Below are positions 8,389-17,137 of a stretch of 64,000 bases of DNA, in pieces. Each line of letters opens with the position of its first letter. The stretch's first letter is position 1. Both the position numbers and the translations under genes were made by a program. Below the pieces are notes generated by a model. That model worked only from the letters and a program-made list of their open reading frames with translations, ran no database searches and was not told the DNA's origin. The DNA is from Butyrivibrio sp. X503 (lineage in GTDB: Bacteria; Bacillota; Clostridia; Lachnospirales; Lachnospiraceae). The stretch spans positions 1 through 64,000 of the forward strand of contig NZ_RAIQ01000008.1 in assembly GCF_003625475.1 (NCBI RefSeq), in the 5' to 3' direction.

Positions 8389-8628
8389 ATGCGAGGACAA
8401 AAGCAAAAGAAACAGACAATAAAACGCATAATCCTTGAAAAAACAGGCGGTATATGCGCCAAGTGCGGCAGGTCGCTTTCGCTCGAAAAGACAACCATCG
8501 ATCACCTTATTCCCAAGTACAGAGGCGGAACGGATGAGCTTGGCAACCTCATCCCTATGTGCAAGCGCTGCAATAAGCAGAAAGGATCTAGGATTGTGGG
8601 AGTGGAAGAATTGAAATATTTGAAGTAA
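8389..8628 (+). CDS. Small HNH endonuclease-domain protein
   Basis: A 79-residue protein made almost wholly of an HNH fold. It has a Zn-binding CAKCG, the IDHLIPKYRGG motif (His-containing beta strand), the Asn in ELGNLIPMC, and a second Zn pair CKRCN. Such single-domain HNH proteins are DNA nickases or nucleases, often in mobile or defence contexts. GAGGAGG lies about 7 bases upstream of the ATG. A terminator follows at once, so it is a single-gene unit divergent from the ATPase gene. Confidence 0.85.
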   Translation: MRGQKQKKQTIKRIILEKTGGICAKCGRSLSLEKTTIDHLIPKYRGGTDELGNLIPMCKRCNKQKGSRIVGVEELKYLK

Positions 8629-8635
8629 AACGAAA

Positions 8636-8659
8636 AGTGCGGAATCTCCGCGCTTTTTT
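8636..8659 (+). terminator. Rho-independent terminator after the HNH gene
   Basis: Stem AGTGCGGA with TCCGCGCT, 3-base loop, followed by TTTTTCTTTTT. Confidence 0.85.
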
Positions 8660-8667
8660 CTTTTTAT

Positions 8668-8800
8668 GCGAACGATTGGCGAACGCAAATTGATAAAAGG
8701 TAGAAAAATGCGAACGCAAACGCGAACGCAAAATAAAAACAATCATAAATTGCGAACGCAAACGCGAACGAAAAATGCAAAAAGTTGCATTTGCGTTCGC
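8668..8800. repeat. Iteron-like GCGAACG repeats
   Basis: GCGAACG occurs at 8668, 8679, 8710, 8722, 8752 and 8764, often extended to GCGAACGCAAACGCGAACG, and once inverted (CGTTCGC, 8794-8800). The last inverted copy can pair with the direct copies. No gene is credible here: the frame that stays open encodes Arg-Thr-Gln repeats. The tract lies between the HNH terminator and the FtsK-alpha-like gene. Confidence 0.8.
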
Positions 8801-8937
8801 GATGAAAATATGCTTGCGCAAATCACCCCAAAAGAAATACGAAAAACCGTGATAAGATAGAAGTATCTACAGTATAGTCAATCGGAAGTGGAAAAAGGTG
8901 CAGATGGTTTGATTCCCCTAATATAGGAAGAACTACT

Positions 8938-9306
8938 ATGATCAATTCCAATAACATGTATGACCTTCTGGATTATCACAATATTCAAAACGATTTCACT
9001 GACAATGAGTATGTTCAGACGATGAAAGAAAAACTCGTAGAACTACTCAAGTCCTATGGCGTCTATGGAGAGATTGTTGAATACTACATGACTCCTTTTG
9101 CTGTTACGTTTGTAGTCGACCCTGATTCCGGCGAAAGCATAAAGGAATTCAAAAGACTCCGTGTGGATTTGGAAGTTCATATGGCGTGGCCTATAGAGAT
9201 AGTCAATATTTCTGAAGGTTCAGCAGCTATACCGGTCCACGCCCAGGCTGCGTATGTAAGTTATGAGGAGATTGATAGGGTGATAGATGCGGTGAGAAAG
9301 AATTGA
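8938..9306 (+). CDS. Small protein resembling a stand-alone FtsK alpha domain
   Basis: 122 residues with no database name I can give. Residues about 25-105 resemble the FtsK/SpoIIIE alpha domain: an amphipathic helix ending LLKSYGV, then a beta segment (EIVEYYMTPFAVTFVV), the spacer GESIKEFKRLRVDLEVHM, and a final IEIVNISEG...AIPVHA like the alpha-domain 'SVRIEAPIPG' strand. No ATPase (beta) domain follows; the gene ends and another begins 28 bases later. GGAAGAA lies upstream of the ATG. Inference only: it could be a decoy or partner for a translocase ring. Confidence 0.5.
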   Translation: MINSNNMYDLLDYHNIQNDFTDNEYVQTMKEKLVELLKSYGVYGEIVEYYMTPFAVTFVVDPDSGESIKEFKRLRVDLEVHMAWPIEIVNISEGSAAIPVHAQAAYVSYEEIDRVIDAVRKN

Positions 9307-9334
9307 TTTATCCAACGAAAGGAGGGCATGTTAT

Positions 9335-10135
9335 ATGAATGATAAAAAGCACTACATTGATGTTTACAAGCAAGCGGAAGCTTTTTTACAGTCAATGACG
9401 CCATCAGGAATAGATCTTGAAAAGTATTATATTGTAGACCGTGGAGAATATAAGTCATTGGATGACATTTTTATACAGTTTATTTATTCTGCTCAGAACT
9501 ATCAAAGAATGCCCAATGTAATTGCTTTTAATAAAAGAAAAAAAGAAATAGGGAAAATACTGCATAATTTCGATCATAAAAAAGTAAGTACAATGAACCC
9601 TGAAGATCTTAATAGGACATTTCGCGAAAAGTTTGATGTCAAAAGCGCCGATACCAAACAAAACAGCTGGTATAAGTGGAGTAACGCCATTGTGGACTCA
9701 GCCAAGTTCTTGACCGAATTCGAAAAAATAGCAGATTTCGAAGAGTTTGTAGGTCGCTTTGATTATAACGTTCACACAAGCATGGCGCTTCCGCTCCTGA
9801 TATCACATAAAATAAACGGCATAGGCTTTGCACTGGCTTGCGACCTCCTTAAAGAACTTGGATTTACGAGGTATCCTAAGCCGGATGTTCACTTGATTGA
9901 TATTATTAGTAGCTTGGACCTTTCGGAAAAAGATCAGATATCAACGTATGAATCTATAGTAAGAATGTCAGATTATTGTATAGAAGCCGGAGATACAACC
10001 GCCACTCCATATAAGGTTGATAAGATTTTCTGGCTGATATGTTCCGGAAACTTCTACAAAGATGAGGCAAAAGAGATCCCTAAAAAGGGGAAGAAAAAAG
10101 AGTTTATAGAGATGATGCATAATAAAAAAGCTTAG
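9335..10135 (+). CDS. HhH/GPD-like DNA-glycosylase-related protein (hypothetical)
   Basis: 266 residues. The N-terminal 130 residues are not recognised. Residues about 165-200 read INGIGFALACDLLKELG, then KPDVHLIDI. This matches a helix-hairpin-helix followed by the Asp of the HhH-GPD base-excision glycosylase fold (G-I-G...D-V-H). A cluster KKGKKKEF lies near the C-terminus. It may be a base-excision or modified-base-recognising protein. A strong AAAGGAGGG supports the start at 9335. It lies 28 bases after the FtsK-alpha-like gene, so the two are probably co-transcribed, and both end at the terminator at 10165. Confidence 0.5.
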   Translation: MNDKKHYIDVYKQAEAFLQSMTPSGIDLEKYYIVDRGEYKSLDDIFIQFIYSAQNYQRMPNVIAFNKRKKEIGKILHNFDHKKVSTMNPEDLNRTFREKFDVKSADTKQNSWYKWSNAIVDSAKFLTEFEKIADFEEFVGRFDYNVHTSMALPLLISHKINGIGFALACDLLKELGFTRYPKPDVHLIDIISSLDLSEKDQISTYESIVRMSDYCIEAGDTTATPYKVDKIFWLICSGNFYKDEAKEIPKKGKKKEFIEMMHNKKA

Positions 10136-10164
10136 AGTTGAATATAGAGAACGATTTTGATAAG

Positions 10165-10206
10165 GCGCAGGGCACAAAAACCGTGGATTCTGCGCTTTTT
10201 TCTTTT
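10165..10206 (+). terminator. Rho-independent terminator
   Basis: GCGCAG at 10165-10170 pairs with CTGCGC at 10190-10195, with an inner GGCAC/GTG helix possible, then TTTTTTCTTTT. The next 190 bases before the glycan operon hold no gene; a TATGATAAAAT stretch near 10336 could be a -10 region. Confidence 0.8.
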
Positions 10207-10396
10207 GTAAGTCAAAAATATTGATAATGACGGCAAAATTTAGCAAAAGAAACATGAAAACACGCATGGATAGCGGTAAAGAACATGGCATGTTCTGCCG
10301 ATATACATCTATATGGGGTTAGTACTAGTGCATCAGGTATGATAAAATAAACATATACTACGAAATAACGATAATAACTAATAGGGAATATAAGTT

Positions 10397-12412
10397 ATGG
10401 ATACTATAAAGCTGGTTATTTGGGATTTGGATAATACATTATGGAAAGGGATACTAGCTGAGGAGGAAGTATGTCTTTTTGACGGCAGAAAGGAACTCAT
10501 AAACAACCTTGTTGATCGCGGAATAATGGTATCAATCTCCTCTAAAAACGATTATGACAAAGCCAAGGCTAAGTTAGAAGAATTAGGGTTATTTGATCTG
10601 TTCATTTTTCCTGATATATCGTTTGATGGGAAAGGAGAAAGCGTAAAACATATCCTTTCTCAGGCTAAATTACGGGCTGAGAATACTCTTTTTATTGATG
10701 ATAATATAACTAACAGAAAAGAAGCAGAATATTACAATAAAGGAATTAAAACAGCTGATCCAATCGAAGTTGATAATGGAACTATATTGAGAATTGAAAA
10801 AGTTGAAAATGATGGAAAGCATTATCGTGAGCGATTGAAACAGTACAAAAACATGGAGCTTCGTGACAAATCAAAACGTGAATCTTCATCTGACAAAGAT
10901 TTTTTGTTCCAATCTGATATCGAGATAGATATTAGACATAATTGCATTGATGTAGAAGATAGAATATATGAATTAATTAATAGAACCAATCAGCTTAATT
11001 ATACTAAAAAGAGACTTACTAAAATACAAACGCGAGAATTATTGACAGATAATACTGTAGAAACTGCCTATATTTTAGCGAAGGATAAGTATGGCGACTA
11101 TGGCATTATCGGATTTTATGCGGTAGCAGAAGGCAAGCTTGAGCATTTTTTGTTTTCATGCAGAATTTTAGGTCTTGGAATAGAACAGTATATTTATAAA
11201 AAACTCGGTTGCCCAATACTAAATATTGAAGGTGATATAGCTGTAGAATTATCAGATGAAACAATTGATTGGATAAGTGAATCTTATATTGATTATCATG
11301 AACATGACACGGATGAATCGAAAATCCTAATGATTGGCGGTTGCGATTTGGAAGGCATGAAATATTATATTGCTGATTCCGGTATAAGAACAGAGTTTTC
11401 AACCGTTGAGGACGGCGTGCCTTATAAAAGATCTTATACAAATCTTTTGCTGGGTAATTCAACTTTTACTGAAGAGATGAAGGGGGATCTTTGCGAAAAA
11501 ATACCTTTTTTAAATTATAAAATTAGTTTTTCTTCAGAGATATATGGCGGAAAATATCCGACTATAGTTTGGAGTTTAGTCGACGATTATATCTGCTGTG
11601 TCTATAAATATAAAGAAAACCCGAGTATAGAAGTATCTATAGGTGATTATTATGATGATAAGAATAATGACACTCTAAATCAAAGATATGGGAAAGATAA
11701 ATTAAAGTGGTTTTATGAAAATTTTGAATTTGTAGGCTTAAAAGATAAAAAGCAATTTTATGATGATTTGGTAAAGATTATTTCTAATATTGGAGAAAAT
11801 ATCAGAATTGTATTGGTAAACGGAACTGATCTTGACGTTAGCGATTGGATAGGTGAAGACAGAGTTAGAAGAAATATTGAGATGAATAATGTTATTGATG
11901 AAGTAGTGCGCTTGTTTCCAAACGTTAAATTATTGGATATGAGGAAAATAGTCAAGAGAGTAGAGGATTTACCGAAGAAAGATAATAGACATTTTTCAAG
12001 GCAAGTTTATTACAAGATGGCTCAAGAATTGGAGTCGATTTTATCTGATCAAATTGGAGTAATAGAAAGAAAAAAGATTATTTCTAGCGATGAGGAATTA
12101 GTTAAGACTTGTTTGCTTGGGAATATATTTTTATATGGTGCCGGATTATATGGTAGGTCGTTAGAATCTTGGGCAAAAGATAAATCAATACAGGTAGATG
12201 GGTACATTGAAACTAATCCAGTAAAATCATTATCGGATAATGGAATAAAAATATATGCGATAAATGAGATACCCTCTGATGCTCATATAATCGTAAGCGT
12301 TGGAAATAAGTTTAAAGATGATGTAATCAGAAATATACAGGCTCAAGGTATTAGTGAGTTTTATATTATAACGGAGGATTTTTGGGAGGAAATAAAGAAA
12401 TGCGCTCGTTAG
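10397..12412 (+). CDS. FkbH-like HAD-IIIC protein with GNAT, SGNH-like and C-terminal Rossmann-like parts
   Basis: 671 residues, at least three parts. Residues 1-125 are the HAD-IIIC/FkbH phosphatase: WDLDNTLW (Asp10, Asp12), SSKND (48-52), FIDDN (99-103). Residues about 170-290 match the GNAT-like region of FkbH proteins (NRTNQLNYTKKRL, CRILGLGIEQ). Residues 305-560 look SGNH-like, with late LLDMRK and NRHFS. Residues about 575-671 form a Rossmann-like module (LYGAGLYGRS). FkbH enzymes load a three-carbon unit from 1,3-bisphosphoglycerate onto an acyl carrier protein; no carrier protein is visible here. It is the first gene of an AT-rich operon; the next gene overlaps its end. Glyceryl decoration of a glycan is an inference. 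Confidence 0.8.
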   Translation: MDTIKLVIWDLDNTLWKGILAEEEVCLFDGRKELINNLVDRGIMVSISSKNDYDKAKAKLEELGLFDLFIFPDISFDGKGESVKHILSQAKLRAENTLFIDDNITNRKEAEYYNKGIKTADPIEVDNGTILRIEKVENDGKHYRERLKQYKNMELRDKSKRESSSDKDFLFQSDIEIDIRHNCIDVEDRIYELINRTNQLNYTKKRLTKIQTRELLTDNTVETAYILAKDKYGDYGIIGFYAVAEGKLEHFLFSCRILGLGIEQYIYKKLGCPILNIEGDIAVELSDETIDWISESYIDYHEHDTDESKILMIGGCDLEGMKYYIADSGIRTEFSTVEDGVPYKRSYTNLLLGNSTFTEEMKGDLCEKIPFLNYKISFSSEIYGGKYPTIVWSLVDDYICCVYKYKENPSIEVSIGDYYDDKNNDTLNQRYGKDKLKWFYENFEFVGLKDKKQFYDDLVKIISNIGENIRIVLVNGTDLDVSDWIGEDRVRRNIEMNNVIDEVVRLFPNVKLLDMRKIVKRVEDLPKKDNRHFSRQVYYKMAQELESILSDQIGVIERKKIISSDEELVKTCLLGNIFLYGAGLYGRSLESWAKDKSIQVDGYIETNPVKSLSDNGIKIYAINEIPSDAHIIVSVGNKFKDDVIRNIQAQGISEFYIITEDFWEEIKKCAR

Positions 12413-13821
12413 TCATATTTGCAGATATGCTAGGTGGTGAATACATTAATCTGTGTAATGGGGAAATGCCTTATGCGGATATAGATGAATTCTTGGAAAG
12501 ACTGGGCGGCACAGTTTACACTAATTGCTATACTCCTGCTCCGGATACCGGAAGGTCAAGTGCATGTATGTGGACAGGATATTATCCCAAAAAGAATCAT
12601 TGTGATCACAGACTCAAGTATCCAAGGTATTATCTTAATGATGAGATTGATAATATATGGAAACGAATGGAAGAAGCAAAATATAGAGTAAATGTTTTTG
12701 CGGATAGCCTAGTTGTTGAAGATGGTTTATTTCCAATATCTAGTAATATGCATATATACTCGGACGGAATCGCAGACTTCTTGAATAATGCCGAGATACA
12801 GGATAATACACTTTGTTTTTTTTATCTTCCGGATATACATGTGGTATTAAATGAATTGGGATATTCGGCACATGCATATAAAGAGGGCGTTACAGAGCTA
12901 TTAAGAGGACTGAATTGTATTTTTGAAAAGTATGATGTGAAAGAAAAATTTGATTATGTGATAATTTTATCTGATCATGGATTCAGACTATCAGATAAGA
13001 TGTATAAAAATGTTTTATATAGAGACCGGACGCATACATATATTCAATTGTGGAAGAAAGGCGATACAGGAATCGAATTCGATGATAAGTTAAGATCTAA
13101 TCTTGATCTTTATCCAACAATATATGAGTTAGAAGGGTGGAATTTAAAAGAGCAAATAGATGGGGTAAGCTTACTGGACAAAAATGGCCATTCTTATATC
13201 TTGATGGAAGATCATGAGAATTTCTATCCTAGTGTGTCTCAAGGGATATGTGCATGGGGGGTTATTACAGAGAGTGGCGTGCATCATTGGATAGGCGCGG
13301 ATGATATTTGGAATGATGAAAGCAAAGAAGAATCATTTGATGAGATATTCTTTATAGATGAGATTCAAAAGAAGATGTGTGATTATCAGAGGCAAAAAGA
13401 GATATTTGAGTATGCCCAAATATATTTATCTCATGCACAAAGAGAATGCAGAAATTCACTTGGAGATAAATTAGAGAAAAAGTTTATATTTGAAGATATC
13501 GAAAGACTTAGGGGTAATAAGGTAATACTCTATGGTGCCGGAAGAGTCGGAAAGGATTATTTTCGACAAATTATGTCAGAGAAAGATATACAACTTGTAG
13601 CATGGATTGATAATAATTATGAAAAATTAAATGACAGAGACTATCCGATGATTCTTTCTGACATAAGCGAGGTATATAAACACAGTTTTGACTATATTAT
13701 TATTTCTATATACGACAGAAAAGAATCAAATTTTATAAAGAAAATATTAGTAATGCTTGGAGTTGATGAGAAAAAAGTCTTAAACAGTATTCCAAAAGAA
13801 ATACTTATGAAAGGGGAATGA
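12400..13821 (+). CDS. Alkaline-phosphatase/sulfatase-superfamily protein with C-terminal Rossmann-like module
   Basis: 473 residues. The N-terminal part has the core of the alkaline phosphatase superfamily: a metal Asp in VIFADMLGG, a Ser/Thr-rich nucleophile region (DTGRSSACMWTGYYP), and the metal-binding ILSDHGF near residue 190. Residues about 370-470 are a Rossmann-like module (ILYGAGRVGKDYF, then WIDNNY). It may hydrolyse or transfer a phosphate ester or sulfate; no signal peptide is seen, so it is probably cytoplasmic. The ATG at 12400 is chosen because GGGAGG sits 11 bases upstream. It overlaps the FkbH-like gene by 13 bases, implying translational coupling. Confidence 0.72.
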   Translation: MRSLVIFADMLGGEYINLCNGEMPYADIDEFLERLGGTVYTNCYTPAPDTGRSSACMWTGYYPKKNHCDHRLKYPRYYLNDEIDNIWKRMEEAKYRVNVFADSLVVEDGLFPISSNMHIYSDGIADFLNNAEIQDNTLCFFYLPDIHVVLNELGYSAHAYKEGVTELLRGLNCIFEKYDVKEKFDYVIILSDHGFRLSDKMYKNVLYRDRTHTYIQLWKKGDTGIEFDDKLRSNLDLYPTIYELEGWNLKEQIDGVSLLDKNGHSYILMEDHENFYPSVSQGICAWGVITESGVHHWIGADDIWNDESKEESFDEIFFIDEIQKKMCDYQRQKEIFEYAQIYLSHAQRECRNSLGDKLEKKFIFEDIERLRGNKVILYGAGRVGKDYFRQIMSEKDIQLVAWIDNNYEKLNDRDYPMILSDISEVYKHSFDYIIISIYDRKESNFIKKILVMLGVDEKKVLNSIPKEILMKGE

Positions 13822-13825
13822 TATA

Positions 13826-14899
13826 GTGGATAAATTAATGAATATGGGACTTTACGCTAGTCAATTTATTGAAATGTGGAATGAAAACCTAATCTTGGTT
13901 TCATATGTTTCTAATCAGATATACATAATTGATCCCAAAGAACATGTTATTAGTGATGTAATATCAATTAATGGAACAGGTCATGAAAGCACGCAATATC
14001 GCTCTTTTTGCTGTTACAATAATTTCTTGTTTCTTTTTCCTTATAATGCGCAGGATATTATAAAAGTTGATCTTATTTCTAAAAAACAGTTTGTTATTAG
14101 GGAGAATATTACAATTAAAAGTAAGGATGTTGACCGAAAATTCTATAGGGTCATTCGTTATAATGATATAGCTTATGTTCTTGGAGAAGCAGTAAATATA
14201 ATCATGAAAGTGGATTTGGAAAATGATAATTGTATAGGTTTGTATAGTTATGATTCAGATCAGGATATTTATTGGTCAAGTAGCTATGTGATTTATGGCG
14301 ATGTTATATATGTTCCATGTAGGACTAGAAATGCTGCTCTTTGTATCAATATAAAAACGGATTCAGTGTTATATAAGGATATAAGTACTAATGGGGGAAA
14401 TGGAGGATTTTTGGATATATATGAAGAAGATCAGATTATACATCTGTTTGATGAAATAGGAAATGAATATCTATGGAATCCCGAGGAGTCTAAGGCAATA
14501 TATGAGAAAGGTAATAAAGATAATATATATACAAGTAGGCAATGCGTAAAGTACAAGAATAAAATTTTTAGGATTGCGCTTCATGAAGATTTAGTTTTAT
14601 GCAGAGAGGGAAAGAATAGCTTTAATATTATTCAAAGTAATATTGTTCAAAAGAATGTACCTAGCAATGGTTCTAGATTTCAAGAAGGAATACAACATGG
14701 ACAATTCTATTATTTTCAGAGTAGAAATGGGATAATTTATATGATAGATATGGAACAAAATATAATAGAGGAGGTGTGGATAAAAAAAGATAGTAAAGCA
14801 TTAGAAAGCAGAAAAGAGTATTTTATATCTTACGCTAAACGGGATATTTTAAAAGAAAGTGAAGAATATGATCTTACTGATTTGATAGAGTTTGTATAA
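13826..14899 (+). CDS. Beta-propeller-like hypothetical protein
   Basis: 357 residues with no named family. It is rich in short beta-type segments spaced 45-60 residues apart with alternating aromatic and hydrophobic positions (NQIYIIDP, NIIMKVDL, GDVIYVPC, NKIFRIAL, NGIIYMIDM). This suggests a six- or seven-bladed propeller, perhaps binding a glycan or partner enzyme. Alone in this operon it shows no obvious Rossmann-like module. A GTG start at 13826 follows AAGGGGA by 9 bases; ATG at 13838 is the alternative. Four bases separate it from the preceding stop. Confidence 0.6.
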   Translation: MDKLMNMGLYASQFIEMWNENLILVSYVSNQIYIIDPKEHVISDVISINGTGHESTQYRSFCCYNNFLFLFPYNAQDIIKVDLISKKQFVIRENITIKSKDVDRKFYRVIRYNDIAYVLGEAVNIIMKVDLENDNCIGLYSYDSDQDIYWSSSYVIYGDVIYVPCRTRNAALCINIKTDSVLYKDISTNGGNGGFLDIYEEDQIIHLFDEIGNEYLWNPEESKAIYEKGNKDNIYTSRQCVKYKNKIFRIALHEDLVLCREGKNSFNIIQSNIVQKNVPSNGSRFQEGIQHGQFYYFQSRNGIIYMIDMEQNIIEEVWIKKDSKALESRKEYFISYAKRDILKESEEYDLTDLIEFV

Positions 14900-14959
14900 A
14901 AATTATAGTCATACTCAATGAAGATTGACTATTGAAAAGTATATTGATGAGGTATGAGT

Positions 14960-15994
14960 ATGAAAACTGATGTCTTGCTATGGGGTGCTGGGGCGGAATT
15001 TAGAAAGTTTATAGCAGAAGCGGTATGCTTACCGCAAGTATTTGATTTAGATCATTTATTTGTCGTTGATTCTGACGAGATAAAATGGGGGACAGAATTT
15101 CGAGGGTTATCTATCCATTCTCCAAAAGAAGTAGACGGACAAAAGTATAAAAAAATAGTTATTTCCTCAACCGATTATTTTGAAGATATTGTAAATACAA
15201 TTAGAGGGTATAAAGTAGACTGTTCAAATATCCAGAGCCTATTAGAGTTCAAACAACAAGCGATAATTGATTATCAATATACAAAAAATTTAATTATTAC
15301 TAAAAATAATAATTACATTCCTACAAGATATAATAATGATAAGTTGGTGATATATACGGCTATAATAGGAGATTATGACTATTTGGCTTCACCGTTGTTT
15401 ATAGATGATGGAGTGGAATATGTATGCTTTACCGACCAAAGAAAATTGCAATCAGATATATGGAATATTGAGTATATACATACGGATCCTTCTTGTAATC
15501 ATGAAGAAGTTGTAAGAAAATTCAAGTGTTTACCACATATGTTTTTTGGAGAATATGATTCAAGCATATGGATGGATGCCAGTATTACAATTAAAAGTTC
15601 TATGATTGAAATGATATATAAGTATCAGAATTCAGCAGATTTAATGCTGTTTCCGCATTATGAGAGAGTTTGTATCTATGATGAGGCTGCGGTATGTATA
15701 GCCAATCATAAATCAGATAAGGAAAGAATAATAAAACAAATTAATTATTACTACAATAACGGATATCAGTTTAATAATGGACTTTATTGTGGAGGGCTTA
15801 TTGTTCGAAACCACAACATTTCTGAAGTAAAAAAAACAATGGAGGATTGGCATTCTGAAATCGTTAAGTATTCGAAGCGTGATCAGATAAGTTTGCCATA
15901 TGTTATAGATAAAAATAGATTACAGATAGACCTTACTAATCTGTATATATATGATAATAAATATTTTACTGTAAGAAAGCATAAACATAACTAA
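14960..15994 (+). CDS. DUF616 (TOD1/MUCI70-type) glycosyltransferase-like protein with N-terminal Rossmann-like module
   Basis: 344 residues. Residues 1-110 carry the operon's shared module (LLWGAGAEFRK, VVDSDEIKWG, then IHSPKEV). Residues about 130-330 match DUF616: VIYTAIIGDYD, VCFTD, the KCLPHMFF...SIWMDASI segment, and FNNGLYCGGLIVR. DUF616 proteins are glycosyltransferase-like; plant members act on glycans. The ATG at 14960 is preferred over 14954 because GAGG lies 7 bases upstream. A 7-bp inverted repeat (ATAGTCA/TGACTAT) lies in the 60-base gap before it. Confidence 0.75.
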   Translation: MKTDVLLWGAGAEFRKFIAEAVCLPQVFDLDHLFVVDSDEIKWGTEFRGLSIHSPKEVDGQKYKKIVISSTDYFEDIVNTIRGYKVDCSNIQSLLEFKQQAIIDYQYTKNLIITKNNNYIPTRYNNDKLVIYTAIIGDYDYLASPLFIDDGVEYVCFTDQRKLQSDIWNIEYIHTDPSCNHEEVVRKFKCLPHMFFGEYDSSIWMDASITIKSSMIEMIYKYQNSADLMLFPHYERVCIYDEAAVCIANHKSDKERIIKQINYYYNNGYQFNNGLYCGGLIVRNHNISEVKKTMEDWHSEIVKYSKRDQISLPYVIDKNRLQIDLTNLYIYDNKYFTVRKHKHN

Positions 15995-16019
15995 ATGTCA
16001 TTTATGAGAGGGTATTTGC

Positions 16020-17105
16020 ATGAATAAAAAAGCTTTAATTTGGGGAGTAGGCAATTCGGCGGTAGATTTATTAAAAAAGAAATGTTTATATTCTGATTAT
16101 GAAATAATAGCATTTGTTGACAATAATAGATTGTTATGGGGGGGAGAAAAAAGTTTTAAGGGACTTCCTATTCTTTCGCCATTTGAACTTAAAACTATAG
16201 AGTATGATTTGATTATTATAGCTTCAATATATAAAGATGAAATATACAATCAATTGCTAGATATGGGGGTGACTCCCGAGAAAATTACTGATGTTGAAAG
16301 TTTGGAAGAGCGTATAAAAGCTAAGATAATTGATAAGTACAGATACTCAGATGATGAAGAAATTAAAAAAGTTGTTGATTATTATAAAAAGAATAAATTG
16401 AATATTTTTGGCACATATTTCCCTAGTACGCAAGAGTACGAAGTGTTTTGGGATGAAGATTATCCATATGTTATGTTAGATGGGAAAAAGATGTATTATC
16501 CTAGGGCTTTTTTTGAAAGAAAAACATCCGAAAGAGTATTTGTTCCGGATGTGCTTTATGAACAATATGAACAATCTCCGCACTTATATATAAAGAAGAA
16601 TCATTGTGTGAAACGAGGAGATGTGATTGTAGACGCAGGAGTTTGTGAAGGGAATTTTGCATTAAGGTACATTGATGAAATAAAAAAAGTTTATTTAGTT
16701 GAGTGTTCTTCGATTTGGAGAGAACCATTAGAGAAGACGTTCCATCCATATAAAGATAAAGTGGTTTTTTGCTGGAAGGAACTTTCTCGAAGCTCATCAT
16801 CAAAGACAATAGCACTAGATGATCTTGTTCAAGAGAAAATAGATTTTTTAAAAATGGATATAGAAGGGGCTGAAGTTGATGCAGTTTTGGGAGCTAAGAA
16901 ACTACTAAAAAGTAGTAATGCAAAATGCTCAATATGTTGCTATCATCGTCGCGATGATGAAGAAAATCTTAAGTTTATTTTGGAATCATTAGGCTATTCT
17001 ACAAGTACTTCTGAAGGAAGAATGTTTTTTAGCTATGACCCTATGATAGGTGAATCATTGGATTTAAGGCATGGGATTGTTTATGCTGAAAAGAATATTT
17101 GGTAG
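16020..17105 (+). CDS. FkbM-family methyltransferase with N-terminal Rossmann-like module
   Basis: 361 residues. Residues 1-100 are the shared module (LIWGVGNSAVDLL, AFVDNNRLLWGG, ILSPFEL), very like that of the DUF616 protein before it. Residues about 195-350 are an FkbM SAM-dependent methyltransferase: VIVDAGVCEGNF (SAM loop) and the family signature FLKMDIEGAE near 282-291. FkbM enzymes O-methylate sugars or small molecules. GAGAGGG precedes the ATG. It probably methylates a glycan made by this operon; the substrate is unknown. Confidence 0.85.
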   Translation: MNKKALIWGVGNSAVDLLKKKCLYSDYEIIAFVDNNRLLWGGEKSFKGLPILSPFELKTIEYDLIIIASIYKDEIYNQLLDMGVTPEKITDVESLEERIKAKIIDKYRYSDDEEIKKVVDYYKKNKLNIFGTYFPSTQEYEVFWDEDYPYVMLDGKKMYYPRAFFERKTSERVFVPDVLYEQYEQSPHLYIKKNHCVKRGDVIVDAGVCEGNFALRYIDEIKKVYLVECSSIWREPLEKTFHPYKDKVVFCWKELSRSSSSKTIALDDLVQEKIDFLKMDIEGAEVDAVLGAKKLLKSSNAKCSICCYHRRDDEENLKFILESLGYSTSTSEGRMFFSYDPMIGESLDLRHGIVYAEKNIW

Positions 17106-17137
17106 ATGAGGAGTAGTTATAGAGTAGAGGGCTACAT

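Noticed and set aside
8666-8860. 64-codon plus-strand frame through the GCGAACG repeats
   Set aside because: The product is Arg-Thr-Gln repeats produced by the DNA repeat, with no RBS.
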